Below, piece by piece: positions 1 through 8,189 of a stretch of 53,335 bases of DNA. The DNA lies in contig NZ_JBDPZC010000020.1 of NCBI RefSeq assembly GCF_039872765.1, positions 1 through 53,335 of the forward strand, in the 5' to 3' direction. This DNA comes from Roseateles_B flavus. Its GTDB lineage: Bacteria > Pseudomonadota > Gammaproteobacteria > Burkholderiales > Burkholderiaceae_C. A model generated the notes under the pieces. It was not told where the DNA came from. It was given only the letters and a program-made list of their open reading frames with translations, and did not search any database. The number at the start of each line of letters is the position of its first letter. Position 1 is the stretch's first letter. A program made the translations under genes and the position numbers.

Positions 1-318
1 TGATCACTCCTCACACCCCCGCCCAGCTGTGGATATCTCGGGCAGGGTAGGTTGAACACCTGGGTCAAATTTGGATCGGCAGGGCCCTCACGGGTGGGTC
101 AAATTTCAGTCGGCGCCAACATGCAGTGATTCGACTGCCGCCTGTGGCGGGGCCCAGCGACTGCTTGGGTGCATCCAGCGAGAGTACGACCGTCGGCGCC
201 CACAGACAGCATCCGCTGCAAGGCAGCCGGCCGCTTGAAGGCGACACCAGCATCTCACTCAATCCATCCCGGCAAAGCGGTCAACCGTGATTAGCGCCAG
301 CATTCGGGCAGCAACGCT
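1..318. other. Gene-poor edge with possible IS21-type end remnant
   Basis: I see no convincing gene here. The only clear structure is a pair of direct repeats starting TGGGTCAAATTT at 61-72 and 95-106, each followed by a GATCGGC/AGTCGGC-like core, so the repeat period is 34 bp. IS21-family elements carry several such repeats at their ends, and TGGGTCAA...GTCGGCG sequences are familiar from IS21-like elements of Burkholderiales. No istA or istB coding sequence is present, so this would be a remnant or the edge of an element lying mostly to the left. A 65-codon open frame across it (65-262, minus) has no recognisable product. Confidence 0.4.
61..115. repeat. Two direct repeats TGGGTCAAATTT, IS21-like terminal repeats
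   Basis: TGGGTCAAATTT occurs at 61-72 and again at 95-106. The flanking bases also agree in part (GGATCGGCA versus CAGTCGGCG). The 34-bp spacing and sequence style suit the multiple terminal repeats that bind the IS21 transposase. The assignment rests on resemblance only. Confidence 0.4.
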
Positions 319-3300
319 TTACAGCTCATCAGAAAATATGCTCGGTTTGATGTGATAGACCGGGGCCAAGCCAATGCCCGGCAAGCGCTGCTTGTTTGTT
401 GTCCGGTCCTTCTCATGGATCAAGTGCCCGCGCCGCTTCAACATCGCTGCCAACGTTCCAGGATCGAAGCCCTTGGCCACCTCTTGGCGGAAGACCTCGG
501 GCAACACCATGTATTCAACCTCTGCCGCCTGGCGCTCGCTTGACTCGGAAGAAGTGCGCCTTTCGATGTAGTCAGTTGCTGCATCAAACTTCACGGGCTT
601 GCCGGACACATCCACCGAGCGCTTGAAACCGGCCCGATAGGGTGTATTGCCTCGGTGATCGTCCATGGCCCGGTGACTCCAGGTAAACCGAGCATCGCCG
701 TTCGCCTCAAGCCATAGCCGCACCTGGCGCAGCATCGCCGCTTCCTCGCCGTTGTCCATGTGCCCCCGAGCACTGAGCCAGGCATTGAAGCAAGCCCGTA
801 CAGCGGCTGCCGCCTCGCCTACTTGCCAACCTGTGATGCCGGCTTGCGTGGCCAGCTCGCCCGCCACGGCCACCACAGCGAAGCGATTGCCAACGCGAAA
901 GACTTGCTGCGCTGCCGACTCGGGCACCATGTCGCCTTTGTTCCGCTCGATCTGCGCGCCCAGCTCGGCCGGAAGTGCAGCGAAGCGCTCAGCCAGCCAC
1001 TGGACCCAGGCCCGGCCCGCCGTGCCGTAATGCTGTGCCGCGCGGTGCGTGATGCCTTCGGCCAGGGCCTGTGCGGTATCGAAGCCATGCAGGCATTCCA
1101 GCCCGCCCATGCCGGCACCGGCATCCAAGGGAATATCGACAAAGCGCACCTCTTGCCCGGCCCGCATTTCCTTGCCGGCCTGGCGCATGTGGTCCGCCAA
1201 GCCCAGCTCTCCAGACGACAGGAACAGCAGGCGCCAGCTGCGGCGGCGCTTCGCCAGGCCGCCCCGAGTGGCGCGGCCCTTCTCTTGCTCGTTGGCGAGC
1301 ATGTAGGCGCATTCGCCGGCTACCTTGGGATCGAGCTGGCCGAACTCATCCAGGATTAGCAGTGAGTCGCTGTGCTGCACGGCCGTCGCCTCCAAAGCGT
1401 TATCCGTGGTGCGCCAGCGCTGCATATAGCCTGGCGGGCCAAACACCGATGCGGCCACCTTCAGTGCAGTGGTCTTGCCACCGCTGGAGTCTCCTCTGAA
1501 CTGAAACCCGCCACTCTCCACGCCTGCCAGGCGCAGTAGCGGCCCGGCAAAAGCACAGCACAGGGCGAATACCAAGCGCGAATTGCCTGCCGCAAGAGCC
1601 GCCACCTCGGCGCGCCAGGCCTGCAGCTCGCCGCGCTGCTTGTACTGGTCATCAATGCCGCCCTCACTCTGGAAGACATAGCGCAGGCCCTCGGCTTGGC
1701 CGATGCTTCCCGATGGCAGCACGTACACGCCCCCATGCCAGCCCACACGATCCGTGCAGATCGCCCGAGCGCGCACTCGCCGGGTGTCCACGTACCGCGC
1801 CAGCAGGTTGCGCGCCTTCGTCCCCGGCGCCATCTGCAGGCCCATGGCACGCAGATAGCCCGCCCATTCGCTGCCCTCGCCGGCCAGCATCTGCGCCGGC
1901 ATGGCCCAGGTCTTGGCATTGCCGTCCGGGTCGGTGAACTCCAGCAGATAACCCCAGGCCTCGGCGCCTTCGGTGCGCGTCTTGGCGGTCACACGCAGCG
2001 GCGCACAGACCCATTCCGGCTTGCGCTCGTTGCCCTCCGCATCTCTGGCCACGAAGTACACACCTGGCGCATAGTCTGAGCCCCCGTCAGAAATGAAGAA
2101 CGGGTCCGAAGGGTCGCGCTCAGGCTGCTCCGACTCTGCCGAACCAGCAGCCGGCGCGGCATATGCAACACCTGTCCCCGCCTCGACACCTGCGTCAGGA
2201 TTGGGCCTAGGGTCGAGTGCGGCTGTGCTGACATCAGGCCTTACAGCGCCCGTCATCACGGCTGCAGCGGCAGCGTTGACCAAAGCCGCCACAGCAGGCA
2301 GGCCCTGTGCCGCAGCCAAGTCATTGAAGTCATTGCAGCCAGTAGCAGCGGCATCGGTGAACACCTCCCCCGCCACAGCGCCAGTGCTACGCATGGCGCG
2401 GCGCACTTGTGCTGCAGCCACGCGGCCGGGGTTCTTGCCGGTGCGCTCGGCCGTGGCGGTGTCATCGTCACCGCAGACCAGGAATGCAGCGCCAGGAAAG
2501 AGCGGCTGCAGTTCCTTGGCCACGTTGACCAGGTTGCCCGCATCGAAGCACACCGCGACTGGCAAGCCCGTCGCTGCATGCACGCTCGCGGCCGTGGCGT
2601 AGCCTTCAGCCAGGCAAAGCACCGCCGCGCACTGCGGCTGGCCAAGCCAATGCAACAAGCCGGACTTGCGGCCACCGGAGAGGAAGCGTTTTTCTCGCCA
2701 TCCTCGCGCCTCTTGCTCAGCGCTTGGCTTGGCCGGCGCGATGCGCTGCACGTTGCGCAGTTCGCCGGCTGCGTTGCGCATGGGCACAAGCAAGGTGCCG
2801 TCCGCCAAGTAGCGAACACCGAACCCTTGCACGCCCTTGCGCTGCAGATAGGGGCTGGCGCCCTGCTCGCGGGCCTCAGCCCACAGCGATTGCGCATCAC
2901 GGGCTGCACGCTCGGCCCGCTCGCGGTACTCGGCAGCTTCTGCGTCCCGCTGCTGCTGTTTGCGCTCAGCAAGGCGCGCCGCCTCCGCCAGCGCGGCGGG
3001 GTCAGGTGCTGCCGGTGCTGCGCCTGGTTCGGGGAAGCGGAAGCCGTGATCCTTGGCAATGCCGAACAGCGTGCCTACGGTCACGCGTCCGCCGGCCTTG
3101 ATGCTGCGCCAGGTGTCCTTGGCATCGGTGGCGCTGTAGTCCCGTGCCTGCTGGCTCCAGGTGTCCCACAGCTCGAAACCTTCCGCGCCCAGCTCGGCTT
3201 TGATGGCCATGGCCAGGCGCACCCAGGTTTCGCGATCGACGTCTGGCGGCACATGATGAAGCGCCTCACGCACAAGGTCTGGCGTGATTGGGCGCTCCCG

Positions 3301-3342
3301 CTGCGCCGCCCCACCTGCTTTCTTGGGGCGGGCTTTGCTCAT
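319..3342 (-). CDS. Satellite/prophage primase-helicase (PriCT-2, Toprim, DUF927)
   Basis: This large replication protein of P4-like satellites and integrative elements should prime and unwind the element's DNA. An N-terminal PriCT-like module lies at about residues 20-105. A charged coiled linker (115-155) leads to a Toprim-type primase domain, with the conserved Glu in AEGYAT (E246) and a GDDD acidic cluster at 291-294. The C-terminal half is a DUF927 helicase-type ATPase, with Walker A GDSSGGKTT at 617-625 and Walker B LLILDEF at 661-667. The start overlaps the stop of the upstream 141-aa gene by ATGA, so the two are translationally coupled. It is the last gene of the element's minus-strand operon inside the window. 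The length suits fused primase-helicases. Family assignment is firm; the exact replication role is inferred. Confidence 0.85.
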   Translation of the reverse strand: MSKARPKKAGGAAQRERPITPDLVREALHHVPPDVDRETWVRLAMAIKAELGAEGFELWDTWSQQARDYSATDAKDTWRSIKAGGRVTVGTLFGIAKDHGFRFPEPGAAPAAPDPAALAEAARLAERKQQQRDAEAAEYRERAERAARDAQSLWAEAREQGASPYLQRKGVQGFGVRYLADGTLLVPMRNAAGELRNVQRIAPAKPSAEQEARGWREKRFLSGGRKSGLLHWLGQPQCAAVLCLAEGYATAASVHAATGLPVAVCFDAGNLVNVAKELQPLFPGAAFLVCGDDDTATAERTGKNPGRVAAAQVRRAMRSTGAVAGEVFTDAAATGCNDFNDLAAAQGLPAVAALVNAAAAAVMTGAVRPDVSTAALDPRPNPDAGVEAGTGVAYAAPAAGSAESEQPERDPSDPFFISDGGSDYAPGVYFVARDAEGNERKPEWVCAPLRVTAKTRTEGAEAWGYLLEFTDPDGNAKTWAMPAQMLAGEGSEWAGYLRAMGLQMAPGTKARNLLARYVDTRRVRARAICTDRVGWHGGVYVLPSGSIGQAEGLRYVFQSEGGIDDQYKQRGELQAWRAEVAALAAGNSRLVFALCCAFAGPLLRLAGVESGGFQFRGDSSGGKTTALKVAASVFGPPGYMQRWRTTDNALEATAVQHSDSLLILDEFGQLDPKVAGECAYMLANEQEKGRATRGGLAKRRRSWRLLFLSSGELGLADHMRQAGKEMRAGQEVRFVDIPLDAGAGMGGLECLHGFDTAQALAEGITHRAAQHYGTAGRAWVQWLAERFAALPAELGAQIERNKGDMVPESAAQQVFRVGNRFAVVAVAGELATQAGITGWQVGEAAAAVRACFNAWLSARGHMDNGEEAAMLRQVRLWLEANGDARFTWSHRAMDDHRGNTPYRAGFKRSVDVSGKPVKFDAATDYIERRTSSESSERQAAEVEYMVLPEVFRQEVAKGFDPGTLAAMLKRRGHLIHEKDRTTNKQRLPGIGLAPVYHIKPSIFSDEL

Positions 3343-3764
3343 GTGTCGGTCGGCTTCCTTGCCTTGCGATTGGCACGGTCGATTTCGTCATCTGCACTCG
3401 CCGTGAGCAGTTGCAAGCTTGCGATGGCCAGCCGTTGCAAATTGCCTCTCACCACATTGGAGAAGAGCCTGGGCAAGTCTCGCCCGCCTTCGTCGGTAAA
3501 GGTGGCATCCAAGTCTTCCCGCTCCAGCATTTCCAGGATCGACGCCACACCGGCAGCAACGTCACGGGTCGAGCACACGAACTCCAGACTCCGCCCCGCA
3601 TCCATCCCGCCAGGCGCGGCTCCAGGATGAATCCAACTAAATGGCTCAAACACCGGGGACGGGCTTTCAGTCGATTCCGCGTGCGGCACAGCCGCTTCCG
3701 CCATGTTGGGCTGGGTCGCGGCCTCGTCAGCGGTGCCTTGCTGCGGTGAAGTACGAGTGTTCAT
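3339..3764 (-). CDS. Hypothetical satellite-element protein, 141 aa
   Basis: I do not recognise this family. I chose the start beginning MNTRTSPQQ; the frame is open further upstream, but that stretch is low-complexity Arg/Ala sequence overlapping the preceding gene. The first 60 residues are polar and Pro/Ala/Glu-rich and probably disordered. Residues 60-135 look helical, ending in a basic tail (NRKARKPTDT). Its stop overlaps the start of the primase-helicase by 4 bp, and its own start overlaps the stop of the Ash-like gene upstream. It therefore sits in a tightly coupled replication operon. A small accessory replication or regulatory role is possible but not shown by the sequence. Confidence 0.6.
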   Translation of the reverse strand: MNTRTSPQQGTADEAATQPNMAEAAVPHAESTESPSPVFEPFSWIHPGAAPGGMDAGRSLEFVCSTRDVAAGVASILEMLEREDLDATFTDEGGRDLPRLFSNVVRGNLQRLAIASLQLLTASADDEIDRANRKARKPTDT

Positions 3765-4261
3765 GCTGCCACCTCGCCCACTCGGCCAACTTCGCCTTGT
3801 GCAGACGCCTGCACCATGCGCGCGGGAATGCCAGTTGCTGCAGGCTGCCCCAATGGGCGCAGCATGTGCCGGGCGACTGGCCACTTGATCCGGCCGCGCA
3901 GCGCAGACCGGATGACAACCCCGCGAGCAACGCGGTGCAGGTAGTTGGGGATGGACTGGCCCGCAGTGCGCAGGCCAACGGCTCCAAGGCCGCTGAGGGT
4001 GGATTGGTTCATGGTCACAGGCTCCGTGATGAGCGACTGATAGCCACCTCGCCGCGTTTTGAAGCGCAGCGGGTGGGCGGGATGTTCAAAACCCGAATCA
4101 CGCCGGGCGGCCGTCTTTGCAGATAGGCCCATCCCGCCCATAAACCTTGCGGAATTCGGGCGTGAAAAAGCCGCGCTGTCGGGGCGGCCTGCCGCGTGAT
4201 TTGTGGTGTTTTGAAGCACCGTAGATGAATGTAGCACGGTATATCTCAGTGGAGTTTTCAT
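3761..4261 (-). CDS. Ash-like phage/satellite protein
   Basis: The frame contains a stretch resembling the phage Ash domain: GRPDSAAF at about residues 25-32, a GG-mG-l segment, and HPLRFKTRRGG at about 63-73. Ash proteins occur in the leader region upstream of replication genes in P4-type elements. The start used here is the ATG at 4261, giving 166 aa. Two alternatives exist: ATG at 4315, or a shorter 83-aa product from the ATG at 4012 (MNQSTLSG), which would make the Ash-like stretch an untranslated or leader segment. No strong ribosome site decides between them. The 3' end contains one copy of the duplicated 19-bp palindromic element and overlaps the next gene's start by 4 bp. Ash assignment comes from motif memory and is moderate. 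Confidence 0.5.
   Translation of the reverse strand: MKTPLRYTVLHSSTVLQNTTNHAAGRPDSAAFSRPNSARFMGGMGLSAKTAARRDSGFEHPAHPLRFKTRRGGYQSLITEPVTMNQSTLSGLGAVGLRTAGQSIPNYLHRVARGVVIRSALRGRIKWPVARHMLRPLGQPAATGIPARMVQASAQGEVGRVGEVAA
3799..3817. repeat. Copy A of duplicated 19-bp palindromic element
   Basis: The 19 bases at 3799-3817 recur exactly and in the same orientation at 6124-6142. Their first 16 bases form a perfect 6-4-6 hairpin (GTGCAG, loop ACGC, CTGCAC). Copy A lies 35-53 nt upstream of the start codon of the 141-aa gene, inside the end of the preceding frame. Confidence 0.65.
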
Positions 4262-4333
4262 GGTTGGAAGGCCGCGCCAAGAAAGGTCAACGGCAATGGC
4301 TCCCTCACACTGCACGCCTACGGAAAGGCGGCG

Positions 4334-4891
4334 TCAATGCTGGGGATTCGGGTATGGTCGGACGCCATTGAAGATGTCTGCCGTGTCCTGGTAGTCGAGG
4401 AACACCTTGGCCGACTGAGCCAGGCAGACCCCCGACCCAGCATCGAAGACCATCAGGCAGGCGTTGCTCGTACTCGGGCAAATAGCCAATTGCGCACGAA
4501 GCTTGCGGAGCGTCCCTTCAACCCCCTCCACCTCGAAAGCGCACTCGCTGGATTGGGGATTCCAGGTAACGGCCATTTGCTCCACCGCGCTGTAAAGCAG
4601 CGGCTGCTGCCATGCCGGCGCAAGCCTCGCGGCGGCATCAGGCTCGCCCTGTGCAACCGCTTCCTGCAGATCGATTCGCACAGGCAGGGACTTGCACGCA
4701 AAGACTGCGTCAGTCGCGTAGTGCACAAAGCAGCGCAGTGTTGTTGCGCCGGCATCAAAGCCGAGCATCACGCTAAAGGTGCTTTCACACGCCGGGCCTG
4801 CCCAGGCCTTGAACGTGACGCGTGAGGCCTGCGGATTCCAGTTCATGGCCAGGTGGCGCGCCGCGAGTGTCAAGAGGCATTGCGCATTCAT
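4334..4891 (-). CDS. Hypothetical satellite-element protein, 185 aa
   Basis: No family is recognised. The start chosen (MNAQCLLTL) overlaps the stop of the alpA-like gene by ATGA; the frame is open upstream but runs into that gene. The protein shows an internal repeat: a MNWNPQAS stretch near residue 16 followed by a beta-rich segment, and a second VTWNPQSS stretch near residue 108 followed by similar sequence. This suggests two copies of one beta domain. It is acidic overall, with no signal peptide or membrane segment. The tight coupling to the AlpA-type regulator suggests one transcript. Confidence 0.6.
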   Translation of the reverse strand: MNAQCLLTLAARHLAMNWNPQASRVTFKAWAGPACESTFSVMLGFDAGATTLRCFVHYATDAVFACKSLPVRIDLQEAVAQGEPDAAARLAPAWQQPLLYSAVEQMAVTWNPQSSECAFEVEGVEGTLRKLRAQLAICPSTSNACLMVFDAGSGVCLAQSAKVFLDYQDTADIFNGVRPYPNPQH

Positions 4892-5130
4892 TGCTCGCCT
4901 CCGGCTTGCGGCACGGTCACTGCAGAAATGCGGTCTTGCACCCACTGCAGCACACTGCTTTCCGGCCAGGCTACGCATCGCGGCGTGATCTGCACACAGT
5001 GCGGGAACTCACCGCGCTTCTGCAGGAGGTAGATCGTCGACTTCTTGAGGCCAGTTGCAGCCTCCACGCAACTCAAGCGCAGCAGGCGATCACGCTTCAC
5101 CTGAGGGCGAGTTTCTGAGACAAGGTTCAT
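4888..5130 (-). CDS. AlpA-family helix-turn-helix regulator
   Basis: This 80-aa protein is close to the usual AlpA length. It carries the MerR-like winged-helix signature of this phage family: a RLSCVEAATGLKKSTIY helix-turn-helix at about 18-34, then the R-FP----ITPRCVAW wing and a VLQWVQDRI helix. AlpA of CP4-57 and its relatives activate integrase/excisionase expression or regulate replication genes of P4-like elements. The start is the first ATG of the frame. The gene lies directly upstream of, and overlaps, the 185-aa hypothetical. GTTCCCG or TACCCGG repeats in the element are candidate binding sites, which is inference. Confidence 0.85.
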   Translation of the reverse strand: MNLVSETRPQVKRDRLLRLSCVEAATGLKKSTIYLLQKRGEFPHCVQITPRCVAWPESSVLQWVQDRISAVTVPQAGGEQ

Positions 5131-5202
5131 TGCAGTCTGCTCGTTTCCGTCAAAGCCCAGTCGGGCGGTAACGGAAGCATCGGCAGACGCCCCCGGAACG
5201 GT

Positions 5203-5994
5203 CTAGCAGATTCCGGTTCCGTTCCGGTTCCGGCCTGGGATCACATGGAAGATACGGGCCTTTTCCTGCATCCGCTCCCGAGCCTGATTGCCCTCGGTAA
5301 TGCGTTTCTGCAGCGTCGGGGCGGCGCCCGCCCATCCCCTGCTGGCCAGTTCAATCAAGGCTGCTTCCTTGCCAACGCCTGCTGCAATCAACGCGTCATA
5401 AGCGGAAATGAAGGCTAGGCGGATCTCATCAGTCCATCGCCGTCCCAGCACGAAGCCAGCAGGCGGAGCAACGCTCGCCAGTGCTGCAGCTTGAGCAGCC
5501 TTGCGGTCACGCGATGCAGCTTCATGCGGAAGTTTGAGATCTGCACCCCAGTCCAGCTCAGGGAACGCCGTCGCGGCGTCAGCTCGGAACACGGCCAGGC
5601 GGTCAGCGGTGCCCAGCAGTTGGTGTGCTGCATCGCCTCCGTTCCAGGCATAGCGCAACATCTCACGCGCCCCACTGACCCCAACGTAATCCTCATCCGA
5701 CTGCCTGCTGGGAAAGCCGTACCAGCCATCCGCCCCGGCAATCCAGAGACGGCCCGTAGTTCTCTCAAAACGGTAGTCCTCAGTGACGCGCTGCGCATCG
5801 CCATCTTTGCGAAGGAGAAAGAGCGCGGCAGCGCTCAGCCGCCCACTTACCCTGACTGCTGCATCAGCTCGCGCACGCTGCTCTAGGTTGGCAATCATGT
5901 CCACCAGATCGCCCACGCGAACCAGGTATGAACGCTCTGCATCGTCCGCCCGCGCCCACCCCCAACGCACCGCGTCGTGTTGAATCATCACCAT
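5203..5994 (-). CDS. Hypothetical satellite-element protein, 263 aa
   Basis: I recognise no family. The start is taken at the ATG at 5994 (M-V-M-I-Q); ATG at 5988 is equally possible, and the more upstream open frame is Arg/Ala-rich and unconvincing. A soluble protein is predicted. The middle (about 90-130) contains short aromatic-rich segments (WYGF, DYVGV, MLRYAW). The C-terminal third is helical, with a basic segment before a short repetitive tail encoded by tandem TTCCGG-type units at 5213-5233. It is the first gene of the element's operon after the integrase and is separated from the AlpA gene by 72 bp. Confidence 0.6.
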   Translation of the reverse strand: MVMIQHDAVRWGWARADDAERSYLVRVGDLVDMIANLEQRARADAAVRVSGRLSAAALFLLRKDGDAQRVTEDYRFERTTGRLWIAGADGWYGFPSRQSDEDYVGVSGAREMLRYAWNGGDAAHQLLGTADRLAVFRADAATAFPELDWGADLKLPHEAASRDRKAAQAAALASVAPPAGFVLGRRWTDEIRLAFISAYDALIAAGVGKEAALIELASRGWAGAAPTLQKRITEGNQARERMQEKARIFHVIPGRNRNGTGIC

Positions 5995-6123
5995 GCATAC
6001 CCCGCATGCCCCGCGCAGCAAAGATGCGCAGCGCCACCGGGCGGGGTGTCCGGCAATCTGGCGGGGATCAGCCGCCAGACGACGCTGCGCGGGCACATCG
6101 TAGCAGCGCAGGACGCGCTGAGC

Positions 6124-6142
6124 GTGCAGACGCCTGCACCAT
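6124..6142. repeat. Copy B of duplicated 19-bp palindromic element
   Basis: This is identical to 3799-3817, with the same GTGCAG-ACGC-CTGCAC hairpin. It lies about 130 nt upstream of the first operon gene (start 5994), in a leader position. P4 phage immunity depends on short repeated complementary elements in such leaders, so an RNA-based regulatory role is possible but unproven. Confidence 0.65.
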
Positions 6143-6454
6143 TCGTCGCGTTAGGCTGGGGGCACGGGGGCGCATATAGCGCGCATTTTCCGAGAGCGTT
6201 CGCGGAGCACCAGGGTTCGGCAGATGCAATCGATGGACGGCCAGACTGCCCCCCTCCCCCCTCAAAACCTGCGCGCGCAGAAATTTGGTTAGCTGGCCGG
6301 TCCTGTATGCAGGCATGCCCAGAGATTTACACCCCCCTTCCCCGTCCACCTCACCTCATCCAGCCCCTGGACCTCGGGTCATTCCAGCTGGATACATCTG
6401 GCAGGAGGGAAGGAAGAAGTAAAGAACGAACCATCATTCGATATCCCCTGCCCC

Positions 6455-6498
6455 GTTCCCGTGTTCCCGCACTGTTCCCGTTCTTGTTCCCGTTCCCC
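6455..6498. repeat. GTTCCCG iteron-like repeat array
   Basis: GTTCCCG occurs at 6455-6461, 6463-6469, 6474-6480 and 6486-6492, with a fifth near copy (GTTCCCC) at 6492-6498. Two further copies sit at 6576-6582 and 6584-6590 with the same 1-base spacing as the first pair. Such arrays are typical of initiator or regulator binding sites. P4 itself uses iterons bound by its primase-helicase, so an origin or copy-control role is plausible. Confidence 0.6.
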
Positions 6499-6575
6499 AC
6501 CTGACGCCAGCAATCAACGTAAATCATTGTTTTACATGGGCTTCCCCCAGCTCCCGCTGTGTCTTTTGGCTGCCC

Positions 6576-6590
6576 GTTCCCGTGTTCCCG
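6576..6590. repeat. Second GTTCCCG pair
   Basis: Two GTTCCCG units, separated by a single T, repeat the arrangement found at 6455-6469, including the preceding CCC. This is a probable second binding site for the same protein. Confidence 0.5.
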
Positions 6591-6860
6591 GCCGTACCCA
6601 ACATCCACAGCCTCTTCACGACAACTTACTCGCCTTCGCAGCGTGGCAACCCACAGCAGGCTCAGCACACCGCCCCAGCGACATCAGCGGGTGAGCTGCC
6701 CAAGCTTTGGAAAGGACTCCTTCCTGCCAACGCTGGCGCCCGCATGGCGTGCAAAGCTGCGCGAAAGGATGCCCCGGCGCCGCCGCCCCTCGCGGCCAAG
6801 AGAAAAGGGGCTTCGCAGCCCCTCCAAGTTGTCATCGCCGGCCGACTCTGAGCTGGCACG

Positions 6861-8165
6861 CTATGCCGCCTTGCCGGCGATCGGCACGACTTCAGCGCCT
6901 TTGCGCAAGCGGTCGAGGTAGTCGGCCCATGCCTGCATCATGGCCTTGCGCTGGTCCAGGTACTGCGTCCGGTTGTAGGCCCGACCAAGAGAGTCCGCTA
7001 CCGCATGGGCCAACTGCGCCTCAATCACCTCGGGGGCAATACCCAGCCGCTCAGCAATCATGGTCCGCGCCGTGGCCCGGAAGCCGTGCGCGGTCATGTC
7101 GTCATTGCCATAGCCCAGCCGCCGCAAAGCGCTGCGCACCGTGTTCTCGCTCATGCAGCGCTGCTTGCTTGTCAGGGCTGGAAAGACATAGCGGCCCGAT
7201 CCGGTGAGGGCCTGCAGATCCGTCAAGATGGCAACCGCCTGAGAAGCCAAGGGCACCAGGTGGGGCGGACCATCTGCCTTGTCAGCCTTCTTGCGCTTCA
7301 TGACCTCGGCGGGCACGGTCAGCGTGGCTGACTCCAGGTCAAGCCAAGCCCATTCCATGTGCCTCAGCTCACCGGGGCGCAGCAACAGCAGAGCCGACAG
7401 ACTCAGGGCGGCTCGCGTGGCGGCATTGCCCTGGTAGTCCTGCATGTCGCGCAGCAGCTTGCCGACCTGCACCGGGTCCACGATGGCCGCATGGTGACTG
7501 GTCTGCACCGGCTGCAAGGCGTCTCGCAGATCAGCGGCCGGATTGCGTGAGCAAGCGCCGATGGCAATGCCGTATCGGAAGACCTGGCCGCAGGCGTCCT
7601 TGATGCGATGTGCTGTCTCGATGGCCCCGCGCGCCTCTACCCTTCGCAGGGCCTGCAGCAACTCAGGTGCCTCGATTTCAGCAATCGGGCATCGTCCAAT
7701 CCACGGGAAGGCGTCTTGCTCCAGGCGAATCCGAGTGCGCTCGGCATGGTTTGCGCTGACCTTCACCTCGTGAACCGTCTTGAGCCATTCACGGGCAACG
7801 GCCTCAAACGAGCCTTCGGGTGGCAAACCGGCGTCGGCAAGGCGCTCGGCCTGGCGCTTGCGCTTGGTTTCGGCCTTGGCCTCCTGGCGCACTGCGCTGG
7901 GGTCTTGCCCATCGGCCACCAGGCGACGGGCTTCGTCGCGCTTCACCCGAGCCTGTGCGAGCGAGGTATCGGGATACGTCCCCAGGGACAGCATGCGCTC
8001 TTTGCCAGCCAGCCAGTAACGCAGACGCCACCAGCCGGCACCAGTCGGACGCACATCGAGCACCAGACCGCCGCCGTCGCTGATCTTCCGCGGCTTGGCC
8101 TCTGTGACTGCCGTCTTAAGCGCAGCCCGAATGGCCTTGTCTGTGAGTAGATCGCTTGCCGCCAT
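6861..8165 (-). CDS. P4-type tyrosine integrase
   Basis: This is a site-specific recombinase for integration and excision of the element. The start is the ATG at 8165, preceded by GGAGGCGAT, a good ribosome site; the frame is open further upstream without one. The N-terminal DUF4102-like arm-binding domain spans about 1-95 (KISDGGGLVLDV, LGTYPDTSLAQAR). A core-binding domain (120-215) precedes the catalytic domain. Catalytic residues are visible: Arg in LLRPGELRH (R263), a lysine in the VMKRKK beta-hairpin, HGFRATAR (H360, R363), the LAHAV histidine (H387) and Tyr in AYNRTQY (Y397). The gene starts 199 bp from the ssrA 3' end, the classic arrangement for elements inserted in tmRNA. The upstream TACCCGG repeats are probable arm sites. 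Confidence 0.93.
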   Translation of the reverse strand: MAASDLLTDKAIRAALKTAVTEAKPRKISDGGGLVLDVRPTGAGWWRLRYWLAGKERMLSLGTYPDTSLAQARVKRDEARRLVADGQDPSAVRQEAKAETKRKRQAERLADAGLPPEGSFEAVAREWLKTVHEVKVSANHAERTRIRLEQDAFPWIGRCPIAEIEAPELLQALRRVEARGAIETAHRIKDACGQVFRYGIAIGACSRNPAADLRDALQPVQTSHHAAIVDPVQVGKLLRDMQDYQGNAATRAALSLSALLLLRPGELRHMEWAWLDLESATLTVPAEVMKRKKADKADGPPHLVPLASQAVAILTDLQALTGSGRYVFPALTSKQRCMSENTVRSALRRLGYGNDDMTAHGFRATARTMIAERLGIAPEVIEAQLAHAVADSLGRAYNRTQYLDQRKAMMQAWADYLDRLRKGAEVVPIAGKAA

Positions 8166-8189
8166 ATCGCCTCCAAGCCCGGCACCGCA

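Larger units (their letters stand above)
5995..6860. other. Non-coding regulatory/replication region of the satellite element
   Basis: This 866-bp gap lies between the integrase and the rest of the element's operon. It holds copy B of the 19-bp palindromic element at 6124-6142 and a cluster of GTTCCCG direct repeats at 6455-6498, with two more at 6576-6590. Promoters for the operon should lie here. Two minus-strand open frames (6068-6349 and 6351-6668) have unconvincing composition. The first ends in an MVQASA motif shared with the Ash-like frame because of the duplicated element. An origin of replication is a reasonable guess given the iteron-like array. Confidence 0.5.

Noticed and set aside
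5213..5233. Tandem TTCCGG units at the end of the 263-aa gene
   Set aside because: They differ from GTTCCCG, lie in coding sequence and encode only the short Arg/Asn/Gly tail; no link to the iteron-like array is supported.
6351..6668. Minus-strand 105-codon frame containing a GNGNKNGN stretch
   Set aside because: The repetitive residues are just the translation of the GTTCCCG repeats; no ribosome site or homologue pattern is seen.
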